A stretch of DNA of 64,000 nt from Desulfomonile tiedjei DSM 6799 (GCF_000266945.1 NC_018025.1:1922001-1986000); one strand, 5' to 3'. Positions 6,652-16,939 are shown, counted from the stretch's first letter. A program made the numbers and translations. Notes: generated by a model not told the origin, from the sequence alone.

Positions 6652-9165
6652 CTATACGGAATTTTCACTCGGAGGCGCTTCCGAAGACTCGTCTTTCCCT
6701 TCCTCCCCCTTCGATTCTTCCGCCGGGGTCTCAAATTCTTTCAAACCTTCAGACAATTCATCAAGGCGGTTGTTCACTAAATAATTAATGGAGTCCTCTG
6801 GGAAATTACCTTCTTCATCGGGGATACCAGCCGGCTTCCCTGTTAAAATCTCAATTCCCTGATCGACATGCTGCACTGCCCAGATGTGAAAATTACCTTT
6901 TCTCACTTCTTCCAGGACTTCAGAGTCCACCATGAGATCGCCTATGTTGCGTGCGGGAATCATGACCCCCTGTTTGCCTGTGAATCCCATGCTCTTGCAG
7001 ACTTTAAAAAAGCCTTCAATTTTTTGGTTTACCCCTCCAATGGGTTGCACTTCTCCGTGCTGGTTCACACTGCCGGTAACAGCGATCCCCTGGTCTATCG
7101 GGACCTCAGACAATGCACTCAGTATCGCGTAAAGCTCTGTGGACGATGCCGAATCTCCATCCACGCCTCCGTACGATTGCTCGAAGGTGATGCTCGCAGT
7201 CAGGTTCAGAGGCTTGTCCTGTGCGAAGCGGCCTCTCAGAAATCCGGTCAATATGAGAGTGCCTTTATTGTACGTGTGGCCGGAAAGCTCTGCTTCCCGT
7301 TCGATTGAGACAATTCCCAACTTTCCCATGCTGGTCTTTACGGTAATTCTTGAAGGACGTCCAAAGGAGAACTCCGGAAAACTGTAAACACTGAGCCCAT
7401 TTATCTGGCCCACTCTTTCTCCTTGTGTGTCGATCATGATGATCCCGTCAGTCACGTACTCGTGGATTTTGTCCTCGATCATATTGAGCCGTTCAATCCT
7501 GTCTCTATTTGCAGCTTCCACGAATTCCGCGCTGATCATCTCTGCATGAGCTTGTCGTGCATCGAAATCGGCTTCCCTCAGCAGGTCACTTACGCGCTCG
7601 AATTGAGCTGTAATCTTTTTTTTCCTGCCGCCCCAGCGAACGGCCAACTTTGCCAGTGCAATCAGTCCTGAAGCATCACAGGGGAGGAGATTTTCTTCTT
7701 TGCACAGATGGGAAACGAAACCGGCGAGTTGTCGAAGATTCGATTCCGTATTGGGTATGGAAGTATCAAAATCGGCTTTGATTTTAAAAACTTTCCTGAA
7801 ATCCTCTTCATACCAGTGGAGAAGATCGTAGATCTCCGGTTCACCGATCATGATCACTTTAATATTGATTGGGATCGGCTCGGGTTTCAGCGCCGACGTG
7901 AACAGAAAACTGTACGGATCTGTTTGTATCTCAACCATGGAGTTTCGGAGGCTTCTCTTCAGAGCAGGCCATACCCCAACTTCGAGTATAGCATCCCTCG
8001 CATTGAGGATGAGATACCCACCGTTTGCATTGAGAAAGCTGCCGGCCTTAATGTGGAGATAATCGGAAAGCCACATTCCACTCCGGTCCATGGCCCGCTC
8101 AATCGTTCCGAACAGGTTTCTGAAGGTTGGGGTGGTTTCGATTACTATTGGCGGTTTAGTGGTTTCTGAATTATCCACCAGAAGATTCACTTCATAGTCT
8201 CTAAATTGACTGGGATCCGGTGGTACCAGCATGGGCGGCCCAGCAGGTTCGCCTCCCGCTCCCTGGGGGGTGATCAGTTTCGGCCGGAAACGATCCAGAT
8301 GATTCACCGTATCGTCTTCTATTTCGTCGAGATAAGCCCGTACGGAATCCACGGTGAATTCATCATGGATCGGATTCAAGACTTCTTTGATAAACGGGTG
8401 CACCCAGTCTTTGGAGAGCTTTTCCAGATCTTCCTGGATGGTCTTTTCTATATCTCGTGCGGCCTTGAATATCTTTTCCATCTCTTGAGAGAGTTCTTTG
8501 TGCTGCTGCTTTATCCGCGCAAGCTCGTCCGCAGAAAATTTTCCTTCTTCCACGAGTTGTTCGAGCTGATCGATCTTCATGGGATTTCCGACGATAACCG
8601 GTGCAAGATCCGGCCGAGTGAATGGGCCGACCTGTACCTGTACCATCATGAAATTCTGTTGATTGACTTTATTTTCGAAATTCTTGAACAGCGCTTTTTG
8701 GGCACCCATATGACGGTTAACGATTTCGTTTCTGGCAGTCTGAAATTCTTCGCTCTCGAAAATTGCAGGAATCTTCTTCTTCAGAGAATTGACCAGATCA
8801 TTCATCCTGGCCTTGAACTTTCGACCTTCGCCCGCTGTGAGAGCTATTAACCTCGGCTGGCTGGGATTCTTGAAATTGTTCACATAGCACAGGTCGTCAG
8901 GAATGGGACCTTCCACATTGAACTCGTCCAGCAGCCGTTTGACGGTCGCCATACGACCGGTTCCATTATATCCGGAGACATACACGTTGTAGCCATAAGC
9001 ATTCATGGCCAAGCCGCGTTTGATGGCTTTTACGGCTCTGTCCTGGCCGATTATGTCCTCCTGCGGCTCGATGTTCTCAGTCGTATTGTTCAGTATTCCG
9101 TCTTCAGGAGGGTTCCAGGTAAGATCTGCCACAGATAACCGAAGCTCTTCTCTCAAGTTGGTCAT
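6652..9165 (-). CDS. Lon-family ATP-dependent protease (LonB/AAA_32 type)
   Basis: Encodes about 838 residues. The AAA+ domain starts with DIIGQDRAVKAIKRGLAMNAYGYNVYVSG; the C-terminal S16 protease domain has the Ser-Lys dyad in GVDGDSASSTEL (Ser) and GGVNQKIEGFF (Lys). A long helical insertion sits between the AAA+ parts. The P-loop is GYNGTGRM, with Arg where Lys is normal, a variant I recall from this family. The protein probably degrades damaged or regulatory proteins in the cytoplasm. The ATG at 9165 is preferred over an upstream in-frame start at 9279 because AGGGT precedes it and homology starts at MTNLREEL. Confidence 0.88.
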   Translation of the reverse strand: MTNLREELRLSVADLTWNPPEDGILNNTTENIEPQEDIIGQDRAVKAIKRGLAMNAYGYNVYVSGYNGTGRMATVKRLLDEFNVEGPIPDDLCYVNNFKNPSQPRLIALTAGEGRKFKARMNDLVNSLKKKIPAIFESEEFQTARNEIVNRHMGAQKALFKNFENKVNQQNFMMVQVQVGPFTRPDLAPVIVGNPMKIDQLEQLVEEGKFSADELARIKQQHKELSQEMEKIFKAARDIEKTIQEDLEKLSKDWVHPFIKEVLNPIHDEFTVDSVRAYLDEIEDDTVNHLDRFRPKLITPQGAGGEPAGPPMLVPPDPSQFRDYEVNLLVDNSETTKPPIVIETTPTFRNLFGTIERAMDRSGMWLSDYLHIKAGSFLNANGGYLILNARDAILEVGVWPALKRSLRNSMVEIQTDPYSFLFTSALKPEPIPINIKVIMIGEPEIYDLLHWYEEDFRKVFKIKADFDTSIPNTESNLRQLAGFVSHLCKEENLLPCDASGLIALAKLAVRWGGRKKKITAQFERVSDLLREADFDARQAHAEMISAEFVEAANRDRIERLNMIEDKIHEYVTDGIIMIDTQGERVGQINGLSVYSFPEFSFGRPSRITVKTSMGKLGIVSIEREAELSGHTYNKGTLILTGFLRGRFAQDKPLNLTASITFEQSYGGVDGDSASSTELYAILSALSEVPIDQGIAVTGSVNQHGEVQPIGGVNQKIEGFFKVCKSMGFTGKQGVMIPARNIGDLMVDSEVLEEVRKGNFHIWAVQHVDQGIEILTGKPAGIPDEEGNFPEDSINYLVNNRLDELSEGLKEFETPAEESKGEEGKDESSEAPPSENSV

Positions 9166-9311
9166 AGTTTTTACCCTAATTGCAGAATTTTCTCGGATCT
9201 CCGAGCACTTTTGACTACACTTTAAGACAAACAGCCTATGAGTTCTGTTTGCGAAGAATTTCCAAAATTGATACTGCACATAAAAAAAAAGTATGATTTG
9301 CTTTGGTTCGG

Positions 9312-9485
9312 CTACAGTTTTATAAGCTCTTTTATCTCCTGCTTGGTCCAGGGAAACAGCGGATCTTTTGCCTCCCAGAGCAGATCGAGGACCTCCTTTT
9401 CCTGGAGAACCCCTTTCTTCTTGAGGAGCTTAATTAACTCTATCACTACTTGACCGGAATCGAACCCGTAATGACTGTCCTGCAT
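9312..9485 (-). CDS. Small hypothetical protein, 57 aa
   Basis: A 57-residue protein (MQDSHYGFDSGQVVIELIKL then a Lys-rich stretch and ending TKQEIKELIKL) predicted to be helical. GGAG lies upstream of the ATG and the gene follows the PilZ-like gene by about 20 bases on the same strand, suggesting one operon with gmhA. It is too short to assign. Codon use and spacing make it a credible gene. Confidence 0.55.
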   Translation of the reverse strand: MQDSHYGFDSGQVVIELIKLLKKKGVLQEKEVLDLLWEAKDPLFPWTKQEIKELIKL

Positions 9486-9504
9486 TGTGCGTCTCCAGGC
9501 ACAC

Positions 9505-9918
9505 TCATTTGCTCAGTGTGCGTAACATCTGCAAGTATTCCCTCAACACATCGACAACCTCGATGGGTGGATCGAGAAAAGAAATTCCAACGGTGAACGC
9601 ATGTCCCAGGGCTGTCGGACGTCTTTCGTACCAGTCAACTTGCGCTATTAACTCGAGCACTCCGAATCTCTTTCCAAGATCCAGCGAAATTTCGAGTGAA
9701 TTACGGCCGTACGTTGATTCCGTGAACGAAAGGTGAAAATCATCAACTTCCATGGTCGGTGTTTCAAATACCAGACCGATAAGATTGAGGGACTTGGTCA
9801 CGGCCTTCTGTTGGGACGATCTGCGGTCTGATTCCATGCCATGGACCACGGTGAATTTGAATGGAATTTGAACCTCGGCCGTATGGGCCGGCAATCGCGT
9901 ACCAACTTTTTCGCTCAT
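9505..9918 (-). CDS. PilZ-like domain protein
   Basis: Encodes about 137 residues starting MSEKVGTRLPAH. The segment AEVQIPFKFTVV, then LNLIGLVFETPTMEVDDFHLSF, then LELIAQVDWYERR and FTVGISFLDPP resembles a PilZ beta-barrel, with the expected G-hxF and G-hxFhhL strands. The RxxxR and DxSxxG c-di-GMP contacts are not clearly present, so ligand binding is uncertain. The gene follows gmhA by about 60 bases. The frame is open further upstream, overlapping gmhA, but the ATG at 9918 has a GGACGGGAT site. Confidence 0.65.
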   Translation of the reverse strand: MSEKVGTRLPAHTAEVQIPFKFTVVHGMESDRRSSQQKAVTKSLNLIGLVFETPTMEVDDFHLSFTESTYGRNSLEISLDLGKRFGVLELIAQVDWYERRPTALGHAFTVGISFLDPPIEVVDVLREYLQMLRTLSK

Positions 9919-9977
9919 ATCCCGTCCAATCTTCGTAGCTGCAGCCGTACTGGACCGCGCTTGTTCGTAAATTGCGG

Positions 9978-10586
9978 TCAAATTGCCTTTGAACCGGCAA
10001 AAGCGGTTCCAAAGAGCATTTCGTCCACTATTTCCACAAGAGTATGGCCTATAATCTGGTGCACTTCTTGTATCCTTGGAGTCGGACCGCCTTGTACACT
10101 CAGATAATAGGTGCAAGCGTTCTGCATCGGACTTTCGACGGGGCCGCCGATTCCGACAGTAATGAGACCGTTTTGTTGCGCGGCAGTCAATGCCCGGATT
10201 ACGTTCGGGGATTTACCTGAAGTGCTGATGCCGATAGCTGCATCCCCCCTGGTACCGAGAGCCCGTACTTGTTTTTCGAATACCTCTTCATAGCCGAAGT
10301 CATTCGCTATGGAGGTCATCACCGAAGAATCTGTCGTCAAAGCGACAGCAGCCAGTGGAGGTCTATCGATAAGATATCGGTTGACAAATTCGGCGGCAAT
10401 GTGCTGAGCATCGGCTGCGGAGCCGCCATTTCCGAAAAGAATGATCTTTTTCCCCTCTCGCAAAACAGAGACAAGTGCGCGCGCAATGTGCTCCATGATC
10501 TCCAAGTTTTCGCTCAGGAATTCGGCTCTAAGCTTTTGACTGGCCTCAAAGATTTCCAGTATGCGCGATTTCACCGTGTTCGGCAT
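9978..10586 (-). CDS. gmhA: Phosphoheptose isomerase (sedoheptulose-7-phosphate isomerase)
   Basis: Encodes about 202 residues. Contains the SIS-domain signatures ILFGNGGSAADAQHIAAEFVNRY and GISTSGKSPNVIRAL, and EVHQIIGHTLVEIVDE with the active-site His of GmhA. It converts sedoheptulose 7-phosphate to D-glycero-D-manno-heptose 7-phosphate, the first step of LPS core heptose synthesis, supporting a Gram-negative envelope. The ATG at 10586 is used; an in-frame GTG at 10601 overlaps the ribosome binding sequence GAGGTG. It leads the gmhA-PilZ-small gene cluster. Confidence 0.93.
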   Translation of the reverse strand: MPNTVKSRILEIFEASQKLRAEFLSENLEIMEHIARALVSVLREGKKIILFGNGGSAADAQHIAAEFVNRYLIDRPPLAAVALTTDSSVMTSIANDFGYEEVFEKQVRALGTRGDAAIGISTSGKSPNVIRALTAAQQNGLITVGIGGPVESPMQNACTYYLSVQGGPTPRIQEVHQIIGHTLVEIVDEMLFGTAFAGSKAI

Positions 10587-10943
10587 GCGTATCGTGTGCA
10601 CCTCTTGGATTTCTTCATATCACAGACACGTGAAATAATGAACTATACATTGTTTATGGGAATATCTCTTCTCCCGGTCCGATTCGGAAAAGCGGCTATT
10701 TACTTACCGAATGCTTTAGAGCACAATAGACGACGTTTTCGGGCTCAAAAATCAGTAGCCTCCGGCCGTTCAATCTTGTTAAATTAAACGGGAAGGAAAA
10801 TCAATTCGAATTATTCGGGAGCCGCAATAAGATCTGAGGATCAAAGCTGCCGTTAAGAATAAATGCTATTCTGCCGAGAGGTAATTCGGCGGTTGAAATC
10901 TCGATTATGAGTGGCGGAACCCGAGATACGAAAACGGTAGTCA
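10587..10943. other. Divergent intergenic region upstream of gmhA and the RNase II gene
   Basis: About 350 bases without a supportable gene. It is AT-rich around 10610-10660 and 10770-10810 and should hold promoters for both flanking genes, but no match close to consensus stands out. Confidence 0.4.
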
Positions 10944-12941
10944 ATGAGTTTTCAAAAGAACGATATAGTCGATTATTACGAGAATTGCAGGATTTCCTGT
11001 GGGTTGATTGTCGATGTCGACGATCGCAAGCTGAAAGTGCTGAACGATCAGGGCAAAGAGACCAAAATTTCGTCCAGCAGAGCTTTAACGACAGGAACAG
11101 ACCCGGCTTTCCCCTTCTCCGGCACCAAAGAAGAACAAGTGAGGAGATTGAAAGAGCTCTCCGCATCGAGAGATGCCCTGAAGAGAAACATCGATCTCAA
11201 AGAATTGTGGGAAGTCGTCGGCGATGTAACCAGAGAAATCGACATCAGCGATTTGAGTGAATTATTTTTCGGAAACCAAATCGATCAGAATAAGACTGCC
11301 TCCCTCATTAGAGCTATCTTTGAAGACAGGGTCTATTTCAAAATAGGGCAGGGCTCTATTGAAGTACCTTCCCAAAATCAGGTCAAGCAGGCGCTCGTTC
11401 AGCGTGAAAAGGAATTGCAGCGCCGTCAACTGATCGAGCAGTCGGCCAAGTTTCTCAGCCAAATCAAATCCTCCGAGGAATTGAAAGCAACCGATGCACC
11501 GGAAGACCTGATTCTCATGCTGGAAGAAGCGGCTTTGGCCGGAAAAGACTGGATGTTGTTCAAACAGGTGAAAGAGATCTTCCTTCAGGCCGGACTGATT
11601 CCCCAGTGGGACCCCTTCAAAGTCCTTGTGCGATTGGGAAAATGGTCTGAAGACGAAAACATAACGCTACGCGCCGAGAGAATTCCTGTAGAGTTTTCAT
11701 CCGAAGCGTTAGCAGGAGCGGAACACGCCTCGAAAAAACCTCTTCCCGACATAACCTTCTTCTCGGGCCAGGATCTGTTGGCTATCGATTCCTCCACCAC
11801 ACGGGACGTGGATGACGCTATCAGTTTATCCAGAGACGGCGATCATCTCGTCCTGGGGGTGCATATCACCGATGCAAGTTATTACGTGGAACACAATTCT
11901 TCACTCGATCTCGAAATACGGGATCGTGCGACGTCGATATATCTTCCTGAAATAACTATCCCTATGATGCCGAGAGTGCTTTCCGAACAGGCAGCAAGTC
12001 TCGAATCGGGACAAGACCGACTCGCTCTCACAGTGCTGGTGAGGTTCGGGCCGGAAATGCAGCTTCTGGATTTCGCGCTGAAGAGATCCATAATCAGGAT
12101 TAACCAGCGGCTGACGTATGAAGAAGCTGAAGAAAAGATAGCAGTACCTGGGTCGACGGAAGCGCTGATGTTTGCCGTTGCTTCTTCCCTGAGGCAGAAG
12201 AGAATCGAATCTGGGGCAATCATCTTCAAAGATCCGGAGATCTCTGTACGAGTCAATCATGCCGGAGAAATAGAGGTTTTCGTTCGCAACAGAGAAACCC
12301 CTGCTCAGATTCTCGTCTCGGAAATGATGATCCTGGCCAACAATTTGTTTGCCCGGTATCTTCGAGACAACAAAATTCCGGGCATATTCAGGAGCCAAGG
12401 CCCCCCCTTGGAAAAGATAGAGCTCGGGGAGGAGTACGATCCGGTTGCATCGTACCGCAGCAAGAAAGTTCTTGCCCGCGGCGACTTGAGCACGGACCCG
12501 GATGCTCACTCAACCCTGGGTTTAGATATCTATACCACGGCATCATCGCCGCTGAGACGTTATCCCGACTTGATCGTTCAACGACAACTCAAGGCCGCTC
12601 TTGAGGGAGCGACTCTGCTAAGACCCCAGGAATTGGAGAGAATCCTGGATCAGATCATACCTCGATTGGATCGTGCGGCTTCATTGGAGCGAGAAAGACA
12701 AAAGTACTTTCTCCTCAAATACCTTGAAAAGCGAAAGGCGCAGGAGTTCCAAGCCATAGTGCTACATCGATTCCCTCGATTTTACCTTGTGCAGATTACG
12801 GACCTGGCACTTAATGCCGTATTACGCACCCCTGCCGGAACGAATTTGAGTCCGGGGGAAAGGGTAGTTACGAAAATCGAAAAAGTCAGCCCGAGAGACG
12901 ACCGGCTGACATTGTCCTTGGTATCCGCCAATCCTGTCTGA
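10944..12941 (+). CDS. RNase II/RNase R-family 3'-5' exoribonuclease
   Basis: Encodes 665 residues. The RNB catalytic domain contains AIDSSTTRDVDDAISL with the metal-binding aspartates, LGVHITDASYYVE and STLGLDIYTTASSPLRRYPDLIVQRQL. The C-terminus has an S1-like RNA-binding barrel (VTKIEKVSPRDDRLTLSL). The N-terminal region (KNDIVDYYE) is not a classic CSD pair, so it belongs to a variant branch rather than canonical RNase R. It degrades RNA processively to nucleotides in the cytoplasm. The ribosome binding site is weak. It is not evidently co-transcribed with the kinase gene 64 bases downstream, but that remains possible. Confidence 0.9.
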   Translation: MSFQKNDIVDYYENCRISCGLIVDVDDRKLKVLNDQGKETKISSSRALTTGTDPAFPFSGTKEEQVRRLKELSASRDALKRNIDLKELWEVVGDVTREIDISDLSELFFGNQIDQNKTASLIRAIFEDRVYFKIGQGSIEVPSQNQVKQALVQREKELQRRQLIEQSAKFLSQIKSSEELKATDAPEDLILMLEEAALAGKDWMLFKQVKEIFLQAGLIPQWDPFKVLVRLGKWSEDENITLRAERIPVEFSSEALAGAEHASKKPLPDITFFSGQDLLAIDSSTTRDVDDAISLSRDGDHLVLGVHITDASYYVEHNSSLDLEIRDRATSIYLPEITIPMMPRVLSEQAASLESGQDRLALTVLVRFGPEMQLLDFALKRSIIRINQRLTYEEAEEKIAVPGSTEALMFAVASSLRQKRIESGAIIFKDPEISVRVNHAGEIEVFVRNRETPAQILVSEMMILANNLFARYLRDNKIPGIFRSQGPPLEKIELGEEYDPVASYRSKKVLARGDLSTDPDAHSTLGLDIYTTASSPLRRYPDLIVQRQLKAALEGATLLRPQELERILDQIIPRLDRAASLERERQKYFLLKYLEKRKAQEFQAIVLHRFPRFYLVQITDLALNAVLRTPAGTNLSPGERVVTKIEKVSPRDDRLTLSLVSANPV

Positions 12942-13005
12942 TATGGAGTGCACGAGTTCTGTTTAGTTTGACTGAGGCACTCGAACTCTAAGAAACGAAT
13001 CGGAA

Positions 13006-16000
13006 GTGGAAAAAATATCCATCAAAATAATACCTACACCTGCCACTCAGGATATGTCTGCGGCAAGCATTGAGAAATTGGCTCGCATCACGAAAATTCC
13101 CGAGGAGAAGCTTCGGGAGCGTATATCCCGTGGCAAAGCCATATCGATCACGACAGCTCCGCATCCGAAGCTGGACAAGCTCCTGGAACTGATCAGGCGA
13201 ATCGGTTTTTCGGTGGCCACCGGCCCAGCCACAAGTAAAGCGATCAGCTCGAAAACCGACACCTCGACGTTTCCTTCCCGCGGATTGAGAACCGAGGCCG
13301 GTGAGTGGCGCATCGGTGACTTTATAGAGAACCTGTACGAAGTAAAAGACATAAAACAGGGGGGAATGGGGTCGGTCTACATTGTGCGCCATGCGCGATG
13401 GAACTCGATGATGGCGGTAAAATCCCTCCAGCACAAATTTCGTGAGAACGAGGAAGATCGTGCACTCTTCCTCAAAGAAGCGGAAACCTGGATTGACATC
13501 GGATTCCACCCCAATATAGCCGCCTGCTACTACGTCAGGAACATTAAAGAGAGCCCCAGAATCTTCATCGAATATGTGGATGGAGGCGGCTTGAATGAGT
13601 GGCTTGCCAGACGCAAGAATGTGGGTTGGGATCTGCTCCTGGACTTAATGGTTCAAGTCAGTGACGGACTGCATCACGCCCACACGAAAGGTCTGGTGCA
13701 CCGGGACGTCAAACCCGGAAACTGCATGATAACGAAAGACGGTATCCTGAAAGTCACGGATTTCGGACTCACCAAGCGCAGGAATCAAGATATCGCGTCT
13801 GACCATTCCCCTGGCACTACAGCCGAAATCACTCTGGATCGAGAATCCATTACTGCCGCGGGTATGGGAACTCCCGGGTACATGGCTCCGGAGATGTGGA
13901 TTCCCCATGCTGAAGTGGGACCTCCGGCGGACATGTATGCTTTTGGTGTCATGTTTTTTGAGCTGTGTTGCGGCCGCAAACCTTTCCTGGTTAAACCCGG
14001 CGAAAAAAGAGACAAATTGGCGCTGGCTCACGTGAAGAAAGCTCCGCCCAGACCCCAGACTCTTCGACCCGACATCCCGGCGGAAATAGAAGATCTTATT
14101 CTAAGATGTTTGTCGAAACATCCGGAGAATCGCTATCCGACTTTTCGCGACATTCGACAAGAACTCCAGTCCATGTACGAGAAGATTTGCGGCAGGCGTT
14201 TTTCGCGGGAAACCCCCGATGAGGTGAAGCTCCTTTCCGACGCATTGAACAATCGTGCAGTATCTCTCATGGACTTGAATCACGAAGATGAGGCAAGACA
14301 GAGATTGCGTGAAGCCCTCGATTCGGATCCTCATCACCCTGAAGCCACGTACAATTTGGGCTTGCTTGATTGGATCAAGACCAAGAACCCCGATCCGGAA
14401 CTTATGGTCAGACTTGAGGAAGTGATAAAAACCCCCGAATACACGGGAAGGGGATCCTATTTGCTGGGACGCTGCTGCCTCGGTGTCGGCGATGTCCAGA
14501 AGGCTCTCAAAGCTTGTGAACAGGCAATTTCTTCCGAGGATTCGCACGAGGAATGGCTCAAGTCTTACGCAATCGCCCTCATCGGAGCCAATCGAAACGA
14601 GGATGCTGTCAATTATCTCGAGACTTACGTGAACGAATTCCCCAATGACGAAGACGCTATGGGGTGGCTCATCGGAGCGCTTCAAACAAGCGGACGAACA
14701 GATGCAGTTGCCGCTAAACTAAATGGGATACCGGGTTCATCCTCTCTGAAAGGTCAAACTGCGCACGAAATAGCAGATACGTACCGTTTCAGCGTATTGA
14801 CCGAAATGATGAAACTTACAGGTCATACTGGGTGGATAACGTGTATGGCCCTGTTCCCACGTTCCGGAAAGCTCCTGACCGGCTCTCGGGATCGTACGCT
14901 TCGGATCTGGAACTTGGAGGAAGGGCGTGAAGAGAAAAGTTTCAATGTCGTGGGCGAACCCCCGGCGGCCCTCTGGATTTCCCCTGACGAACAAATCATT
15001 GCCATTGCCTCAGCACAACCCGGAGTCCCGGTAAAGTTGCTCGATCTGACATCCGGGCGCTTTCAAGGTAATCTCCTCGTACAGGGCAAGCTGAGCGATC
15101 TGGGTTTTTCTCCGGATGGCAAACAGATTCTCACCGTTGAGCAGAAAGGCGCCGCTCGCCTGTGGGATACTTCAGATTTTAAGGCCCAGACTTTCCAGAT
15201 ACCTACGCACACAGTTGCTGCTGTCTCATATGACGCCGGCGGTCGGCCGTACATTTTCTTGACCGCCATTGACCGCATCATTCGCAAAGTGAATCCCCTG
15301 GATTCGACTACCGACGCTTATGAACGGCATCACCGGGAACTGATTACGGTACTTGGGGTAAGTGCCGACGGCAGCCGCATTTTAAGCTGCGGTCGCGACA
15401 AACAGGCGATTCTCTGGGACACGGCCGACGGAACCGTTTTGAGTTCCTTTCTTGCACATCAGGATATTCCTTCCCTGGCAGTGATTAATCTAAACAGAGA
15501 ACTCGCTGCTACCTATGACCCCAAATCGGGCATCAAGGTTTGGGATGCGAAGAGCGGTACGGTGTTTCGAAGCTTTGCTCCAGGGGACAGCGACATAAAC
15601 TGTATTGCATTCGGTCCCGAAGGAAAGACGGTATTGGCAGGAAGTAGAGATATGAACATCCGAATATGGGATGTTCAAGGTCGCCAAATCATCCCGACCT
15701 TCGCGCTCACGAAAATCAGGCCCATCACAAAGCAGGCAAAGTCGGAAAAGAAGTACCATGCTATGGTGGAGACGGCCAAGAAAGCGATAAAACGCGGATC
15801 GTACGCGATGGCTTATTCTCTGCTCCGAGATTCCCAAATGCTGGCCGGATATGAACGATCGGACACTACGTTGGATTTGATTGTCCGTTTGAGGGACCAC
15901 GGGCGACGCGTTGGATTGCATGGGGCTTGGAAACGTAAAGATGTGGAGACAACCTCCGGGGTCATGGATATAGCATTTTCGCCATCCGCAATCTATTTTA

Positions 16001-16848
16001 CCACTGCCCATGCCGACCATACGATTCGATTGTGGAGCACGACGACTGGAGAAAATATCAAAGTATTCAAGGGGCATACCAATCTCGTCACATCCCTGGC
16101 GTTGTCCGTGAACGGAAGAGAAATGATCTCCGGGAGCGACGATCGCTCTGCCAGAGTGTGGGACATTAACACGGGAAGGAATTATCTCGTCTTGAAGGGA
16201 CACACCGAGAGCGTCAGCTCGGTGGATTACGCTCGCGACGGGAGCATGGCTGCAACCGGGTCATGGGATTGTACCAGCAGGATATGGCGATTGCCGGAAG
16301 GTTCCCAGGTCAAGGTTCTCAAGGGACATGACGAAAGGGTCACGTCGATTGCTTTCGGCCAGGACCCCGGATATCTTGTCACAGCCGGATACGACGGAAT
16401 TGTCAAAATGTGGGAAATCTCTTCCGGACGCGTTCTGCGCGACCTCAAAGGCCATAAGGACCGAATTATGTGTCTGGAGGTTTCTCCTGCGGGAGATCTG
16501 CTCATTTCCGCCTCCATGGACGGAACGGTGAGAGTGTGGGACTTCAGGAAAGGCACATGCCTTAGGGTTCTTGAAGTCAACGAAATGGGAGTCCGGACTG
16601 CAGCGTTCTCACAAGATCAAAAGTACCTCGTAACTGGCGGGCCTGATACCGTACTGAGGATCTGGGATATCGAAAAAGGTGAGTGCCAGAGAGCGTTCCA
16701 GGGCCATTCACGAGAAATTACCGGGGCCAAGTTTTCATCCAACGGGCGATTTGTGGTAAGTTCATCGGTAGATGGAAATGTCATGATCTGGGAATTGGAT
16801 TGGGACTGGGAATTTGACCCGCAGAAGAACAATGAAAGACCTGTATAA
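13006..16848 (+). CDS. Ser/Thr protein kinase with TPR and WD40 repeats
   Basis: Encodes 1280 residues from a GTG start. A small N-terminal helical domain (1-90) precedes a Hanks-type kinase: glycine loop KQGGMGSVY, Lys139 in MAVKSL, HRDVKPGN (232-239), DFG at 252-254 and APE in GYMAPEMW. TPR-like repeats span about 405-590 (NHEDEARQRLREAL, GDVQKALKACEQAI). WD40 repeats follow in two blocks, about 605-890 and 985-1275, split by a charged linker; repeats end in WD or WN, for example TLRIWNLEEG and SARVWDINTG. No transmembrane helix is seen, so this is probably a cytoplasmic signalling scaffold. Substrates are unknown. Confidence 0.9.
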   Translation: MEKISIKIIPTPATQDMSAASIEKLARITKIPEEKLRERISRGKAISITTAPHPKLDKLLELIRRIGFSVATGPATSKAISSKTDTSTFPSRGLRTEAGEWRIGDFIENLYEVKDIKQGGMGSVYIVRHARWNSMMAVKSLQHKFRENEEDRALFLKEAETWIDIGFHPNIAACYYVRNIKESPRIFIEYVDGGGLNEWLARRKNVGWDLLLDLMVQVSDGLHHAHTKGLVHRDVKPGNCMITKDGILKVTDFGLTKRRNQDIASDHSPGTTAEITLDRESITAAGMGTPGYMAPEMWIPHAEVGPPADMYAFGVMFFELCCGRKPFLVKPGEKRDKLALAHVKKAPPRPQTLRPDIPAEIEDLILRCLSKHPENRYPTFRDIRQELQSMYEKICGRRFSRETPDEVKLLSDALNNRAVSLMDLNHEDEARQRLREALDSDPHHPEATYNLGLLDWIKTKNPDPELMVRLEEVIKTPEYTGRGSYLLGRCCLGVGDVQKALKACEQAISSEDSHEEWLKSYAIALIGANRNEDAVNYLETYVNEFPNDEDAMGWLIGALQTSGRTDAVAAKLNGIPGSSSLKGQTAHEIADTYRFSVLTEMMKLTGHTGWITCMALFPRSGKLLTGSRDRTLRIWNLEEGREEKSFNVVGEPPAALWISPDEQIIAIASAQPGVPVKLLDLTSGRFQGNLLVQGKLSDLGFSPDGKQILTVEQKGAARLWDTSDFKAQTFQIPTHTVAAVSYDAGGRPYIFLTAIDRIIRKVNPLDSTTDAYERHHRELITVLGVSADGSRILSCGRDKQAILWDTADGTVLSSFLAHQDIPSLAVINLNRELAATYDPKSGIKVWDAKSGTVFRSFAPGDSDINCIAFGPEGKTVLAGSRDMNIRIWDVQGRQIIPTFALTKIRPITKQAKSEKKYHAMVETAKKAIKRGSYAMAYSLLRDSQMLAGYERSDTTLDLIVRLRDHGRRVGLHGAWKRKDVETTSGVMDIAFSPSAIYFTTAHADHTIRLWSTTTGENIKVFKGHTNLVTSLALSVNGREMISGSDDRSARVWDINTGRNYLVLKGHTESVSSVDYARDGSMAATGSWDCTSRIWRLPEGSQVKVLKGHDERVTSIAFGQDPGYLVTAGYDGIVKMWEISSGRVLRDLKGHKDRIMCLEVSPAGDLLISASMDGTVRVWDFRKGTCLRVLEVNEMGVRTAAFSQDQKYLVTGGPDTVLRIWDIEKGECQRAFQGHSREITGAKFSSNGRFVVSSSVDGNVMIWELDWDWEFDPQKNNERPV

Positions 16849-16939
16849 AAGCAATTTTTGCCTCGATAAGTGATCCAACGGCCTTACTCTCTCCTGTGTT
16901 TGGCTCCATTTGTTTCGCTATCTGGTGTTTGAGACAATC

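Noticed and set aside
9440-9485. Minus-strand sequence like a tRNA T arm (GGGTTCGATTCCGG)
   Set aside because: The T stem does not pair properly, no acceptor or anticodon arms, and it lies within the 57-residue gene.
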